Source of the DNA: Torymus aiolomorphi
Lineage: Eukaryota; Arthropoda; Insecta; Hymenoptera; Torymidae
DNA length: 64,000 nucleotides
Assembly (NCBI GenBank): GCA_036365515.1
Contig: CM070877.1
Span: 65,546,522 to 65,610,521, forward strand
Direction of reading: 5' to 3'
Shown: positions 22,833-32,825 of the stretch, piece by piece
Layout of the letters: every line of letters begins with the position of its first letter
How positions within the stretch are numbered: the first letter of the stretch is position 1
Translations under genes and position numbers: made by a program
Notes under the pieces: generated by a model
Database searches by the model: none
What the model was told of the DNA's origin: nothing
What the model saw: the letters and a program-made list of their open reading frames with translations, nothing else

Positions 22833-23536
22833 TGTTAAGTCCGGAAATAAGTGGAAATAAGTAGTAATTGGTTTTATGTAGGTTTATTATATAAAATACA
22901 ATAATTTATTACCAATACAATCTGCTGGCTTCTGGTAGATCGATGCGTTGTAATTTCAATTACAATTCTTTTCCTATAACACTTGCTTTTATAAATTTAC
23001 TATAAATAACTTATACTATCTGCTTACTAGACGAGTAAGGCTTACGATTACAATTTCAATAACTTATAAAATCTGCTTACTAGATGTGTAAGGCTTACGG
23101 TTTCAACTTCTCGATGTCGTAGAGGTACACGGAGTTCGCCAGGTTTCTTGTACGCTGTGACTGACTCGCGTGACACACATCACTTCTTTTATAATACAAA
23201 ATAATTAGGTTAAAGATGAGCCCGGTGACGTATCGAATTCATCTTTTGACAACTTATGTATTACAAGTTTTCTGGGTCGTCGTACTTGCGAAATGCTGAG
23301 CATTGCAAAGTGTGGCCTTTCGACTGCCGCGGAGTTCGGTGGCTTGGATTCTAGCTCGACCGTATGTTAAAAACTGCATGCGTTGTCTTCCTGAGTGGAT
23401 GACTCTATACGTCACAAGGTCGCATAAGCAGAACGCTGCGTAGTATTAAGTTGCATTCTCGCTTTTATGTGTCAGAAAATATCTGATACTAATTATGTTT
23501 TTTCTTTAAAATGAGAATACGTCTCCGGACGTAACA
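22833..23536 (-). repeat. 5' LTR of the gag-only element
   Basis: Same sequence as 15547-16249 with about seven substitutions or small indels. It is followed on the plus strand by GTGC, the right target-duplication copy. Confidence 0.9.
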
Positions 23537-23574
23537 GTGCTTGCCATCTAGCGGGCACTTCGGGTACTAATCCC

Positions 23575-24112
23575 GAACAGAAGCATTTCGGAATAAAAAT
23601 AATAGCACCATTGGAAAGAGCAGGAAAAAATCTATCGATATATGTCCTTAGTTCTTTTTTCAGAGACTTGGTACACGATTATTAGCGAATTGAATAGAGC
23701 GTGCACTTAAACGTGCCGTACGCACGGGCGCGAGGGGCTCGCGCGGACCCTCAGCGCTGTCTTTTTCATGTTGTTACTTTTAAACCTTTTATTTTTCCAA
23801 CTTCTCCAAGATAGGGTTTTGAAGCTTAAGAGTTGTACTTTCCAATGGTGTAGTTTATTTTGAAAAAAAAACATGATATACTTTGAGAAAAATGGCTTTC
23901 AATATTCAACTCGAGTTTTCGTTCGGAATAAAGCGTTTCGCAATAAAAACAATGGCACCATTGGAAAGAGCAGGAAAAAATCTATCGATATAGGTCCTTG
24001 GTTTTTTTTTTCAAAGACGCAGCATACGATTATGAACGAGTTAAACAGAGCGCCTTTTACGCGAAAAAAGGCACCGCGCGCGCTCGGTGGCCCGTTTCTG
24101 CTGGACGCTCCC
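23575..24112. repeat. Right terminal inverted repeat of the long-TIR element
   Basis: Reverse complement of 12246-12722 plus a further ~65 bases that match the left end after its third unit (TTCCAATGGTGCTATTATTTT). Differences are few, including the G/A changes in the GCGCGAGC block and a shortened oligo-A. Confidence 0.88.
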
Positions 24113-24185
24113 ATATATAAATTGCTATTATAGAGGAATACAGAAAAAAATGTTCATCATTATTTTTTTTTTTTTTTTGTTTCAG

Positions 24186-24277
24186 GTACTATATCTCAGA
24201 AATGCAAAGAGTATCAAATTTCAGAATGCGAAAAACACATCAAAAGATGGTTACAACACGCTAACGAAAAACGTTAA
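24186..24277 (+). CDS. DUF4806-like protein, last exon
   Basis: The acceptor TTTGTTTCAG precedes a 92-nt coding tail that completes the split glycine codon from 11695 and reads TISQKCKEYQISECEKHIKRW then LQHANEKR and stop TAA. The ...(D/S)ECEKHIKRWLQHANEKR ending matches the C-terminus of DUF4806 proteins (..E..I.RWLQ.A..R). The match of phase (1) and of domain order across a 12.5-kb intron strongly supports one gene. The exon is intact despite the nested insertions upstream. Confidence 0.75.
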
Positions 24278-24519
24278 ACACTGATGATAGTAGTGTATTT
24301 GTTGTCAAGATTTTTAGAATTATAGTATTATTGTATTTACTTAGATATTAATTGATATTTGTTGAAAATCAAGTGCAAGAACTTGAAGAAATCGTGATAA
24401 AAGAGCAATTGCTCGCTGTGCCTTAAACTAGTAGAATAGTAATATCCATATGATGGTACATATGAATGAAAATATTAATACTTAAGCGTTGTTAAACTTT
24501 ATAGCATTGCAATAATAAA
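24278..24519 (+). other. 3' UTR of the DUF4806-like gene with polyadenylation signal
   Basis: AT-rich sequence after the stop codon with an AATAAA at 24514-24519, a plausible polyadenylation signal ~240 bp downstream. Confidence 0.55.
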
Positions 24520-24900
24520 ATAATAGTATTTATATATATTTTTCTTTATTTCATTTAGACTAATTTTAACAAATCCGTTATAAATTTTCTTTAGTGTGAT
24601 ATGACAAATTCTTTGCAAAACCTTTACAAATTTTTGTAGCTTAAAATTCAAGATTTTCGCTTCTTTTATACAAAAGATTTTTTCGTTATGCCGGACCGAA
24701 AGTACACAGTCCCTCTAGGGGCAAAAACAGAAATGTTGTATTCCCGGCTTCTTTTTACGAAAAATAGTATAGGCAGCACAAGCTGAATGGTTCCCTACAC
24801 GGACTGTGGACTGTCCAAGTTTTTTCTTCTCCAGGTGCATAAGAAAAAGTACTATGGTATGCATAAAAATTGGTTTAGACTGCATTATGACGACTTTGGA
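24520..24900. other. Intergenic sequence, nothing recognised
   Basis: Mixed composition. Short GC-richer words such as CGGACTGTGGACTGTCC occur, but there is no ORF or repeat boundary that I can support. Confidence 0.4.
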
Positions 24901-25526
24901 TTAATTTAGAGCTCATACTCCAAATGAAGGAGCGCGGGACGCTCCGAAGGTAAGTATTGTAGAACAGGCCCGAGAAATCGACTGCGCTATATATACATTG
25001 AAATGATTATGATTACACCATATCATGGTCACTTTACGAACACTTTTAATTTATTTTTTACTGTTTTTTACTATTCTCAAATTCAACGTTAATGAAACTC
25101 TAAATGATTTCACTCAGAATTCTTTCTTCAGAAGTTTATCAAAATCTATTAAAGTAGACTTGATTATGCATTCATACGAAGCCCTTTGCAAACTGTTTAT
25201 GGCGCCAATTCTATTTTAAAATTCAAGCCTTTCATTGTTTTCAATTTTGACTTAATTTGGAATTCTTCAAGTATATAAAAGTCTACAGCAGCAGATTTCG
25301 TTACGAATTCATAAGGCACATTTTATGAACTCATTGTGACTTCTTTTCATCTTCGATATCTAGGCATTTAAATGTTCTTCAATCAAATAACTTTTAAATT
25401 CAAAACGGTTTCATTTACAATTCTTTAAATATATAAATCTATTAAATTAGACGTCATAAAGTATTCATAATAAACTTTTTATGAACTCTTTATGACTTCT
25501 TTTCATCTTTGATATCTAGGCGTTTC

Positions 25527-26245
25527 GAAAGAAGGGACCGAGACCAAGCGTACGACGACTGCTTATGACAGTGACCAACTCGATGCTCCTTTATGGGGTC
25601 GAGATATGGGCAGACGCGACGCGAATAGAGAAGTACCGCAAAAAGATCGCGGCGGTACAAACACTGGGAGCGCTGCGAATTGCATGCGTGTACCGCACCG
25701 TATCAGAGGTGGCGGTACTAGTGATCGCAGGGGTTGTCCCAGTAGACCTTCTCGCTCTCGAGCGGAAGAGGATCTACGAGCATAGCGAAGAAAGAGGAAG
25801 AGCGAGGGCCTCTATAGACGCACGGACGACGACGTTGACATCCTGGCAAACGCGATGGACAGACAGCGACAAAGCCAAGTGGACGAGACGCCTCATAACG
25901 GACGTGCGACTCTGGCATAAGAGAGGAGCTGGGGAGGTGAACTTTTACCTGACCCAGTTGCTATTCGGACACGGATACTTCCGCCAGTATCTGCATCGAA
26001 TGGGGAAGGTAACGACCCCGTCCTGCAGGTACTGCGGACATAATAGAGACGACGCGGAGCACACATTTTTCGTGTGCCCCCGCTGGATAGTCGCGAGACA
26101 TAGGCTACAGACGAAGACAGGTGACATCACACCGGATAACGTCGTGACACTGATGCTATCAATCAAACAAAACTGGGACGACATAGCACACTACGTGACT
26201 CACGTACTACAAGGCAAAAAGACTGACGGTTGCCTTGAAAACTGA
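25527..26245 (+). pseudogene. R1/jockey-group ORF2 C-terminal fragment
   Basis: Open from the truncation point to TGA at 26245; the first ATG is at 25565. It reads ...RRLLMTVTNSMLLYGVEIWA.., the conserved region just after the reverse-transcriptase domain. Near the end it has a C-x2-C-x8-H-x4-C zinc motif (CRYCGHNRDDAEHTFFVC) followed by PRW, typical of R1, TRAS and related elements. The endonuclease and most of the reverse transcriptase are absent owing to 5' truncation. The remaining frame has no stop or frameshift, so the insertion is fairly young. It is not a functional gene. Confidence 0.85.
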
Positions 26246-26520
26246 TACAGAAGACGACAAATAGACAGACCAGACAAGATATATAAGATTGCCGTAGGGC
26301 ATAGAAACGCCGACCGGTCCGAAGTAATGTGTATAACAGTTCCGGGCCGGTTTCCGGTGAACGCCGCGGGAAAGGTTTTGGGTGTTTAGGGGGTAGAAAT
26401 CCCTCACACCGCGGAGCCCGATGCTTCGTGATGGTCTTAGTGGACCCCCCTCCATGCTGTAAGCAAGGACGGGGGCCTCGGAAGATTCACCTAGTACCTC
26501 GGAAAAAAAAAAAAAAAAAA
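25527..26520 (+). mobile_element. 5'-truncated R1-like non-LTR retrotransposon with 12-bp target duplication
   Basis: TCTAGGCGTTTC at 25515-25526 is repeated at 26521-26532, flanking a 994-bp insert that ends in a run of A. This is a textbook target-primed insertion. The insert is GC-richer than its surroundings. It includes the C-terminal part of ORF2 and a ~270-bp 3' UTR with GTTTAGGGGGTAGAAATCCC. Confidence 0.92.
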
Positions 26521-27126
26521 TCTAGGCGTTTCAATGTTCTCAAATTATACGATATATGAACTCTAAATGATTGAATTTGGAGTTCTTCAAGTATATAAAA
26601 GTCTACTAAAGCAGATTTCCTTACGAATTTATAATGAACTGTTTATGAACTCTTTATGACTTCTTTTCATCTTCGATATCTAGGTTTATCAATGTTCTTA
26701 AATCAAACAACATTTGAATTCTAAACGATTTCATTTAGAATTCTTCAAATATATAAAAGTTTATTAAATTAGACGTCATTACGTATTGATAAGAAGCTCT
26801 TTACGATTTCTTTAGGACTTCTTTTTCATATTTTGAAATAACTTTTTTGTAATGAATTGTAGTCAATACTCTTTAAGTATACTTATAGAACTCTTTATTA
26901 CAAAAATAGCGGACATAGCAGGAAGTCCTATAATATACTGTAGGAATTCTTTTGGGACTGATTTGGATTACTTCAAAGAATTCATGCACGAAATCATGAG
27001 TTCAAAAAGAGCTCTTTGAGAACTGTTTTTGCCGTCTGGGTGAGCCGTTATAAATTAAAGAAAATAGTAATTAATCTTCGAGATTATTTTATTAAATATT
27101 CGATTGTAATTTTGTCATAATGTATA

Positions 27127-27914
27127 CCCTATTAAAAAAAAATCACGTGAGAACGCGCGTGAGTTCTCACGTGAAGTTTTCGACGATATTCTCACGTGAG
27201 TAATCACGTGAGTACTCACGTGATAAGTGAAAAAAATGGTTTAAAAAAAAAATTAATAATCAATGTTTTTTTTTTTTTTACTGAACTATTACATAAATAT
27301 TTGATCTTTAATTTTTGCGTATAATTTCGAATCCTTAAATAGTATACGGAGATATCAAAAATGAGGCAAGCCTCGTAATTACAACTCTTTAAAAAAAGTC
27401 GCGTTATTGACTAAGTCTTACCGCTTTATGTATCCTCGCCGGCGTTCATTTGCCTATGGAAATCGAGAAAGGGGTTGCCGCCTGGCGGACACCGGCGGAA
27501 CTGTTTACTGATGGGGCCCGTCTGAGCTCCACGCCTAGTAACTCTTTTAAGCGCCAGGCGGCAACCCATTTCTCGTTTTCCATAGGCAAATGAACGCCGG
27601 CGAGGATACATAAAGCGGTAAGACTTAATCAATAACGCGACTCTTTTAAAAGAGTTGTAATTACGAGGCTTGCCTCGTTTTTGATATCTCCCTATACTAT
27701 TTAAGGATTCGAAGTTATACGCAAAAATTAAAGTTCAAATATTTATGTAATAGTTCAGTAAAAAAAACATTGATTTTAATTTTTTTTAAACCATTTTTTT
27801 CACTTATCACGTGAGTACTCACGTGATTACTCACGTGATTACTCACGTGAGAATATTGTTGAAAACCTCACGTGAGTACTCACGTGAATACTCACGTGAT
27901 TTTTTTTAATAGGG
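27127..27914. mobile_element. 788-bp palindromic TA-flanked MITE rich in CACGTG
   Basis: The termini are CCCTATTAAAAAAAAATCACG and its complement, flanked by TA at 27125-27126 and 27915-27916, as for Tc1/mariner-type elements. The arms are ~350 bp with a ~60-bp centre. The outer parts contain twelve CACGTG palindromes (five left, seven right), mostly in GTACTCACGTGA or ATTACTCACGTGA context. The inner arms are GC-richer (CGCCGGCG, GCCGCCTGGCG). The minus-strand frame at 27426-27632 only reflects the palindrome. Confidence 0.92.
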
Positions 27915-28230
27915 TAGTCTGTTAAATTTATGTGTATTATTGAAATTATAGCGTAGATGCGAGAGTAGGATAACCGACGTGAGTTTTTGTGAATGTAAAT
28001 ACAAAGGGGATTAGCGATCCCCCGATAATGCTAGTCATCGAGTGGTGTTGTGTTATAGAATCGCGATTTAGGTCTTGAGATTTTACGATGTTATTGTAAT
28101 ACACAGTCATGCATTTTGAAAATATTATATTAGAATAAAGATTCTCATGATTTTATTAATTGATTATATATAATCATATAAATAATATGTATATTATTTA
28201 TTTAACGTATTAATATCACCTCCCTCAATA
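27915..28230. other. Intergenic sequence, nothing recognised
   Basis: AT-rich; no repeat or gene recognised. Confidence 0.4.
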
Positions 28231-28535
28231 TCGTATTCTGGTATTCACAATTAATATATTTCTTCTAAATGAAAAGATAAATTTCACAAAACTTACCGTA
28301 TTCTTTCAAGAAAGCTTCCGGAAAGATTGATAAGTCTTTCACAAAGCTTCCAGTTATTCTTTTAAAAGTTTGATGAAAGGTTCCGGAAAGCTTTCCGGAA
28401 AGATTAATAGAATCTTTCCTGAAAGCTTTTTGTGAGAAAAAAGGGGCGGACATTTTGAGCTTTCAGGAATCTTCCATGTAAGCTTCCTGTAAGATTCTGA
28501 ATCTTTCTTGGAAGCTTTCATGCTATGTGGGATTA
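28231..28535. repeat. GAAAG/CTTTC-rich hairpin repeat ending CATGCTATGTGGG
   Basis: A dense run of inverted words (GGAAAGCTTTCC, AGAATCTTTCCTGAAAGC, CTTTCAAGAAAGC) ends at CATGCTATGTGGG (about 28520-28532). That end closely resembles the right terminus CATGCTGTGTGGG of the element at 42348-56787. It is probably a relative of that family; its left end is not clear. Confidence 0.6.
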
Positions 28536-29235
28536 TAAAAATTGAAATTATACTTCTAATTTTGACTTTTTTAATGGTCCGTTGTAATTTTTCGTCATCC
28601 TCTTCTTTTATTTTCAATAAAATATGGTTGATTGTTGATTTTATCATTTCTTACGCCATCTTAATAAAAAAAATGAGTATATATAGTGTAGTACAAAATG
28701 AGTATATATATAATTGAACCATAAACGTTTAAACTTTAAAATATTTATCTCAAAATTAAGTGAGGGTAATTCTTACTATATTCACTTCTTAAATCGTGAT
28801 TATTCGAAAAATTAGTTCAAAAAATGACCTAAAGGACTTATACGATAAACATAAAAGCTCAACGTCTCCACAATATTTCAACATGATTAAACAAATTTTT
28901 TTTTCTCTAGTTATAATGCGACAAAGAAAATGACTTTGCAAAATACGAAAATATTAAATATCAAATATCTCAAAAAGTAATCAAACGATCTTGATGAAAA
29001 TTCGCACATATATGATCTATATCACACAGAACATTATCTATAAATTTGGAGTTGATTCATCGAACCGTTCTCGAGAAATTACGATTTGAAAAAAAGGTTA
29101 AGAAATTTTTAACCTCAAATATCTCTGAAAATTATCGACCAATCATTTAGCCCAAAGAACTTAGCCGAGAGCTATCCAAAATCTAAATCTACAAGGAATT
29201 TCAAAGCGATTAAGTCAATTTTACTAAAGTAAACG
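28536..29235. other. Unassigned AT-rich sequence
   Basis: A direct repeat AAAATGAGTATATATA occurs near 28672 and 28695. The rest resembles low-copy intergenic DNA with repeated TCAAATATCTC words. No gene. Confidence 0.4.
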
Positions 29236-29500
29236 TGCTTCATGCAATAGTACATTACGATACTAGTGCATAAGTTGCACTTTACGGCACGGCGTGTATA
29301 AGCGCCCGAGCGTAGCGAGTGCGCTTAACGCTGTGCCATAAAGAATGGCATGACACGTATCGTACATTATTTTATAGCACTGACTGCATAAATCCGCCAT
29401 GTCACGCCTATTCGTGCAATAATGGACTACTTATGTCACGGATAGGCGTGACATAAATGCGGACTTATGCTACGCAGTGCTATAAAACGCATTTTTAAAA
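29236..29500. repeat. Cluster of nested hairpins
   Basis: TTTTATAGCACTG (about 29370) pairs with CAGTGCTATAAAA (about 29475). TGTCACGCCTATTCGTG pairs with CACGGATAGGCGTGACA. GCGCCCGAGCGTAGCGAGTGCGC is itself a hairpin. Together they form a compact, multiply folded unit of ~250 bp, probably a fold-back element. No target duplication was identified. Confidence 0.7.
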
Positions 29501-29910
29501 TTTTTTAATTTCTTTCTCAAAAACTAGTCAACAAAATGGATTAAAATTTTTGCAGATTATAGCTGTTTATATTCTGCATTATCATGATTTTTTTCAAAAA
29601 AATTGACCGTTTATTTTTGAAGTTATAAGCTTTAAAAAAAAACGTTTTTATTAATAACGAAAGATTTTTAAATATAGGTTTTTGTATGCTCTTTCGAATG
29701 CTATCTGTCGGATTCAAATATCTCAATGTTATCATTAAAAAAACACAAAAATGAATTTTGCGAAAATCGAAAATTCGAAATAAAACAAAAACGCATCGGC
29801 GAATCAGAAAGAGGATTTCCTTTCCTCATTCACACAAGAAAAACAAACAAAAATGAAACATGTCCGGTTAAAATCGATGGAATAGATTCTGAGATAAAGC
29901 GATATGCGTA

Positions 29911-30050
29911 TTCACACACGCACGCACGCACGCACGACGCACGCACGCACGCACGACGCACGCACGCACGACGCACGCACGCACGTACGGCGCACGTATG
30001 CACCCACGCAACCACGAACGCACACATGCACACACGCACACCATGTATTA
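29911..30050 (+). repeat. (ACGC)n / (CACG)n microsatellite
   Basis: ACGCACGCACG runs interrupted by GACGC steps, grading into CACACATGCACACACGCAC. The Arg/Thr/His- and Cys/Val/Arg-rich ORFs crossing it on both strands are artefacts. Confidence 0.95.
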
Positions 30051-30174
30051 AACAAAAGGCTTAAATAGTATAAAATAGAAGCCTGTGAAAAAATACATTA
30101 TTACTCATGTATAAGATAAAACGGCTCGAATAAATGAATAAAAACAAGTTTCATAAACTATATACAGGGTGTGT

Positions 30175-31327
30175 CATTTTAATTGACGCACCCGAAAATT
30201 TCAAAAACGGCGTCTCTTAGAAAAAAATGATTCAAACAAAAGTTGTAGGGTACGGAGGGGGCCAACTGATAATGACCTTCACTTTAACCTTGAGATCAAG
30301 GATCAAGGTCATTTGAAGGCCAAATCGATTTGTTGCATAGGAACCCCCACTTTTGACCCCGGAAATGGAAAGAGCGGCAAATTTTACGTTCAAATATGAC
30401 CTTGACCCTAACTTCAAACTCAAAGGTCAACATAATGTAAAGAAGGAAATCAGTCAACGCATTCAAACATTTGGAAAACTACACAACCTACACAAGAAAA
30501 TGTTTTGTACAAAAGCTGAGTGTAGGGGGGGTGCAACTGACCACGATATTGATCTTCAGGTCAATATTAAGATGTGACCTTGACATAGACGTCAAGATCC
30601 AGGATAAAGATCGAAGAGATCCAAGAAGGACAAAGACCTATTCCAGCTTTACCCAGACACAACGACGTAGACGTGATAGGCAAGTATTTCGTTGGAGTCT
30701 CAATTTTTCTAAGCCCCCTTGCCTTTCACGTTTTTGTTAAATTGGAAGCAAAATGAAAAATTATAATTAAAAATAAGAACAAATTATTGAACTGTGGACA
30801 ATAAAAAGCGAAGACTCCACAAAATAATGTATGTCTGTCGTATTAACTGAATGCGCAAACTGCTCCTTCAATTTAAATTTTAAGTGTCTTTCACTTGAGA
30901 TTAAGTTCGCAAGCAGAAATCATGTCACCAGTGGTCACCTAGGGTAAAAGTTGGTTATTGATAATTATTAGAAGCCACTTAAGATGAAAGTTTGTGATTA
31001 ATGGTTGAATGCGTAGTTTTTGAAATGGATGATCATTGATCAATTTAAACATTAGAATGACCTTAAATATTAAATTCCAAATTAGGGTCAAGGTCACATT
31101 TGAACGTAAAATTTGCCGCTCTTTCCATTTCCGGGGTCAAAAGTGGGGGTTCCTATGAAAAAATCGATTTGACCTTCAAATGACCTTGATCCTTGACCTC
31201 AGGGTCAAAGTGAAGGTCATTATCAGTTGGCCTCCTCCGTACCCTACAACTTTTGTTTGAATAATTTTTTTCTAGGAGACGCCGTTTTTGAAATTTTCGG
31301 GTGCGTCAATTAAAATGACACACCCTG
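30175..31327. mobile_element. 1153-bp palindromic element with CAGGGTGT termini
   Basis: Begins CAGGGTGTGTCATTTTAATT and ends with its complement, between TATA flanks (30171-30174 and 31328-31331). This is consistent with a TA or TATA duplication. The arms extend ~250 bp (AAACGGCGTCTC; GGAAATGGAAAGAGCGGCAA; GGGTCAAAAGTGGGGGTTCC) around a ~650-bp core. CAGGGTGT-ended palindromes of this kind are frequent in insect genomes. No coding capacity is supported. Confidence 0.9.
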
Positions 31328-32100
31328 TATACATGTATTCTGCAATAACAACAACTCTGAGGCTTATTCCTGTACGCAGGAATAAAGAGTTAGATATCGC
31401 ATTATTTAACCAACGAGCGATCGTCACTAGATAGATAGATAAATAGATAAATAGTCCGCTAATTAAAATAGCCTTTCAGAGTTCATTGCTGTAGCGATGA
31501 GCATCGTGTGTCATATATCTGCAGTAGTGAGGGCTTTGCAGTGTGCCTGAATGTTTCAGGGTCCATTGTCTCATTGTCGTATAGTATTGCTAATGTTTAT
31601 TATGCTGTGCAGCAAGCCATATGAGTTTCAATGTTGGTCATAGCAATTTGATACAGAAATATTAGAAATAGAGATGTTAGATAAAGGAGAAGTTAAGTAA
31701 ATAGAACTGTACAAGAACCAAATAATTTAGAGGTGGTAGTGATAGGCAGCGCTGCTTTACTTGGAGCCTGAAGTACAGGGGCTGAAATTAGAAAATAGAA
31801 AAATAGATGATGTAGATCGTGAAGGCAAATTAGATAAAGGTACTAGAGATGATAGGCCTACAGAAGGGCGAACTTAAAAGTTACAGAAGTAGACGGTTGG
31901 GAATATGAAAAATCCATAGTACATTGCAGAAACAAGTCCATTTATTCACAAAATTGAAACTCAGCGAGTCCATGTTAGAGACGAGTTAAATTATTGAATC
32001 TAGATGAGTGTTAATTAATTACGACAGAAAATATAAAAAGTAATGAAAAATAATATTGCAACCTTTTATTTACTTTTCAGATAAGAAGGAGCAAATAGAG
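31328..32100. other. Unassigned sequence with a short GATA-type microsatellite
   Basis: Contains TAGATAGATAGATAAATAGATA near 31428 and a perfect hairpin TTATTCCTGTACGCAGGAATAA near 31365. No gene recognised. Confidence 0.5.
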
Positions 32101-32825
32101 GTTGAAGCAGAAAAAAAATTCTCACTGCGTTGCCTTTCGTATTCATATCAATTTTATGACCGATCATACATTCTAACAATAAAATAGACATAGGAAAAAA
32201 TTGGCAAAGAAATCGATTCCCCGGAACACCCCCGAATAGTCGATTATAGGGGGTTGAAGGCGAAAAAAAATTCTCACTGCGTTGCCTTTGGCATTCGTAT
32301 CAATTTTATTATACATTCTAATGATACACTGACTGATTATACATTCTAATGATACAATGAACTAAGAAAAAAATTGGCAACGAAATCGATTCCCCGGAAC
32401 ACCCCCGACAAGTCTATTTTATCGTTAGAATTCGTAATCAGTCATAAAATTGATACGAGTACCACAAGCAACGAAGTGGGATTTTTTTTTCACCTTCAAA
32501 CCCCCTATAATTGACTTTTCGGGGGTGTTCCGGGGAATCGATTTCGTTGCCAATTTTTTTCCAGGTCTATTTTATCATTATAATACATAATAGCCATAAA
32601 ATTGATACGAATACCTAAAGCAACGAAGTAAGAATTTTTTTCTCCTTCAACCCCCCTATAATCGACTTTTCGGGAGGGTTCCGGGGAATCGATTTCGTTG
32701 CCAATTTTTTTCTAAGTCCATTTTATTGTTAGAATGCATAATCAGCCATAAAATTGATACGAATGCCTAAAGCAACGAAGTGAGAATTTTTTTCTTCGGC
32801 CACCCCTATGTAATCAACGTTTGGG
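32101..32825. repeat. Second locus of the 163-bp satellite superfamily, with inverted halves
   Basis: About five ~150-bp monomers. From 32115 to ~32410 they run in reverse (GAAATCGATTCCCCGGAACA, ACTGCGTTGCCTTT). From ~32410 to 32825 they run forward (GGGGGTGTTCCGGGGAATCG, ATTTCGTTGCCAATTTTTTT, AGCAACGAAGTGAGAATTTT). The forward consensus aligns in order with the 8251-9335 monomers (GGGGAGTCGATTTGGTTC; AGTGAGAATTTTTTT; CCCCTATA). Confidence 0.88.

Larger units (their letters stand above)
15547..23536 (-). mobile_element. LTR element with gag-like ORF only, transcribed on the minus strand
   Basis: Two LTRs (15547-16249 and 22833-23536) flank a 6.6-kb interior. GTGC occurs at 15543-15546 and 23537-23540, a 4-bp target duplication. 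The polypurine tract and the coding frames place the 5' LTR on the right. The LTRs differ at only about seven positions by eye (for example ACTACC/ACTGCC and TTATGC/TTATGT), so insertion is recent. The interior encodes zinc-knuckle proteins (19370-21516). I find no protease, reverse transcriptase, RNase H or integrase frame in 16250-19370 or 21517-22830. It would need enzymes supplied by another element. It contains a nested MITE at 17510-17932. Confidence 0.9.
12246..24112. mobile_element. Composite long-TIR DNA element with nested LTR elements
   Basis: The left end (GGGAGCGTCCAGCAGAAACG) is repeated inverted at the right end (23575-24112). About 540 bp match closely between the two ends. 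The flanks are ATAT (12242-12245) and ATAT (24113-24116), a possible 4-bp target duplication, though AT-rich context makes it weak. Without the solo LTR (14090-15429) and the LTR element (15547-23536) plus their duplications, the original element is ~2.5 kb. It contains the transposase-like fragment at 13402-14055. I cannot place it in a named superfamily. It ends only 73 bp before the last exon of the DUF4806-like gene. Confidence 0.85.
24901..27030 (+). repeat. Degenerate ~160-bp tandem array interrupted by a retrotransposon
   Basis: Words GATATCTAGG, AAGTATATAAAAGTCTA, TTTATGAACTCTTTATGACT and TTCTTTTCATCTTCGA recur at roughly 156-161 bp in about five units before and after the insertion at 25527-26520. 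The right edge near 26911-27035 contains GGACATAGCAGGAAG and GCCGTCTGGGTGA, which resemble the termini of the element at 42348-56787. Confidence 0.75.

Noticed and set aside
29726..30064. THART-repeat frame and its antisense Cys/Val/Arg frame
   Set aside because: Translation of the (ACGC)n microsatellite.
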